Shown here: in pieces, positions 63,268 through 64,000 of the stretch | How the letters are laid out: each line of letters opens with the position of its first letter | Numbering within the stretch: the stretch's first letter is position 1 | From: Robiginitomaculum sp. | GTDB taxonomy: Bacteria > Pseudomonadota > Alphaproteobacteria > Caulobacterales > Maricaulaceae | NCBI GenBank assembly: GCA_002733495.1 | Contig: NVVV01000001.1 | Coordinates: 24,158-88,157 of the forward strand | Length of the DNA stretch: 64,000 nt | Direction: 5' to 3' | Notes under the pieces: generated by a model | Database searches by the model: none | Told to the model about the DNA's origin: nothing | Seen by the model: the letters and a program-made list of their open reading frames with translations, nothing else | Translations under genes and position numbers: made by a program

Positions 63268-64000
63268 AGGATCTCTCCTTCATAAGGCGAAACCTCAACA
63301 ACGCGGAACATGCCCATATCCATATGGAATAAAAGGTGACAGTGAAACGCCCAGCGCCCCCCCGCATCAACATTAATCAACGCCGATACCCGTTCACCGG
63401 GCTTGACGGAAATAGTGTGTTTTCGTGGCAAATACTCGCCATGACCATTTTCAAGCTCCATCCACAAACCATGCAGGTGAATCGGATGATCCATCATGGT
63501 GTCATTGACCAGAATAAGACGCAAACGCTCGCCTAGATTAAAGCGGACCGGGCTATTGACCTCCGAGAACTTCTTACCGTCAAAGGACCACATATAGCGT
63601 TCCATATTGCCGGTCAGGTGCAGCTCTACTTCGCGGTCCGGGGCACGTTGATTATAGGGTTCAAGCGCTTTGAGATCATTATAGACCAGCACCCGGTGAC
63701 CAACGTCTTTAAGTCCGGTTCCCGGCTCGCCTAGCCGATTGCGCTGAACTTCGGCAACCGAAATAGCCCCCGGGCCGTGATGATCCGGGCCATGGCGCGC
63801 GACAATTGGGCCAGCAGAACCCATGTCCATATCGCCCATCTTCATGGCTGGCTTTTTGGCAGCCCCCATGTCCATGCCGCCCATGTCCATATCGCCCATC
63901 TCCATGCCGCCCATCTTGCTGTGGTCCATCTTCATGGCTGGCTTTTTGGCAGACCCCATGTCCATGCCGCCCATGTCCATATCGCCCATCTTGCTGTGGT
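63264..64000 (-). CDS. copA: Multicopper oxidase CopA, C-terminal part (cut by window end)
   Basis: At least 245 residues of the C-terminal part of a CopA-type multicopper oxidase; the frame runs through 64000 and the N-terminus lies outside. HPIHLHGLWMELENG carries the type 2/3 copper ligands and HCHLLFHMDMGM the type 1 and 3 ligands (His-Cys-His, His and axial Met). Before this domain lies a Met-rich region of 30-residue repeats (Met-Asp-Met-Gly-Gly and Lys-Met-Asp-His-Ser-Lys-Met), probably binding Cu(I). It oxidises Cu(I) in the periplasm and is translated with copB. Confidence 0.92.
   Translation of the reverse strand, partial: HSKMGDMDMGGMDMGSAKKPAMKMDHSKMGGMEMGDMDMGGMDMGAAKKPAMKMGDMDMGSAGPIVARHGPDHHGPGAISVAEVQRNRLGEPGTGLKDVGHRVLVYNDLKALEPYNQRAPDREVELHLTGNMERYMWSFDGKKFSEVNSPVRFNLGERLRLILVNDTMMDHPIHLHGLWMELENGHGEYLPRKHTISVKPGERVSALINVDAGGRWAFHCHLLFHMDMGMFRVVEVSPYEGEIL
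63841..63990 (-). repeat. 90-base in-frame tandem repeat in copA
   Basis: The 60 bases 63841-63900 recur at 63931-63990 with a single mismatch, a period of exactly 90 bases (30 codons). The encoded units share KKPAMKM and GDMDMGGMDMG, giving a Met/Asp-rich copper-binding linker. The next unit appears to continue past the window end (HSKMG is encoded at 63985-64000). Confidence 0.9.

Noticed and set aside
1-64000. CRISPR arrays, tRNA or rRNA genes, prophage and insertion sequences
   Set aside because: No regularly spaced repeats with unique spacers, no tRNA-like cloverleaf or rRNA sequence, and no transposase, integrase or phage structural frame was seen. The only interspersed repeats are the short palindromic ones reported.

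Overview
The window reads as a piece of chromosome from an alphaproteobacterium. The evidence is 5-aminolevulinate synthase (C4 haem route), an NDUFA12-type complex I accessory protein, a DnaA-like HdaA, DUF2155 and DUF2066 proteins, a fused CysNC, a bifunctional Rsh and a PHA (polyhydroxyalkanoate) synthase cluster. The order within the class cannot be fixed from the sequence alone. No rRNA, tRNA, prophage, insertion sequence or CRISPR array is visible, and coding density is very high: no gene-free stretch exceeds about 250 bases. Many neighbours overlap by ATGA or TAATG, so translational coupling is the rule.

Left part (1-12000). After an AT-rich small membrane ORF come mazG with a periplasmic metallo-beta-lactamase-fold hydrolase, ppa, a sulfide:quinone-reductase-like flavoprotein, hemA with a small coupled ORF, and thiS-thiG. 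Next is a GIY-YIG nuclease gene bracketed by two inverted pairs of a 26-base palindromic repeat. Then follow aroQ-accB-accC-aat, and on the other strand NDUFA12-mlaD-DUF2155.

Centre (12000-34300). A nine-gene minus-strand housekeeping run (rpoZ-rsh-pyrE-pdxJ-acpS-lepB-rnc-era-recO) follows folK. On the plus strand lie a NYN-domain protein, a family-5 uracil-DNA glycosylase, an MFS carrier and rnd, then a single-domain globin. The minus-strand run DUF2066-hdaA-ppk1-ppx handles polyphosphate and replication control. It diverges from purM-purN, which is followed by a TonB-dependent receptor with a strong terminator.

Right part (34300-64000). This holds a GST-like protein and a run of SLC13 carrier, bpt and a three-part TRAP transporter. 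A retropepsin-like protease meets TauE-dusA head-on. A GspG-like protein without a prepilin signal meets the sulfate-activation operon cysD-cysNC-cysQ-DUF998-LysE. Then come a MltF-like transglycosylase, a conserved unknown, crcB-rluC, ppk2, a decayed DUF2157/GDYXXLXY locus that looks like the scar of one internal deletion, nadE with an oxidoreductase, a serine hydrolase, the PHA genes (phaC-phaZ and a TetR regulator) and copB-copA, the last cut by the window edge.

Three themes connect the genes. Phosphate and energy storage is served by ppk1, ppx, ppk2, ppa and the PHA genes. Envelope care is served by mlaD, mltF, lepB, the TonB receptor and copAB. Translation and nucleotide quality control is served by mazG, UDG, dusA, rluC, aat and bpt. 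The most unusual features are the repeat-bracketed GIY-YIG cassette, the GspG-like protein, the deletion scar and the 90-base in-frame Met-rich repeat in copA.
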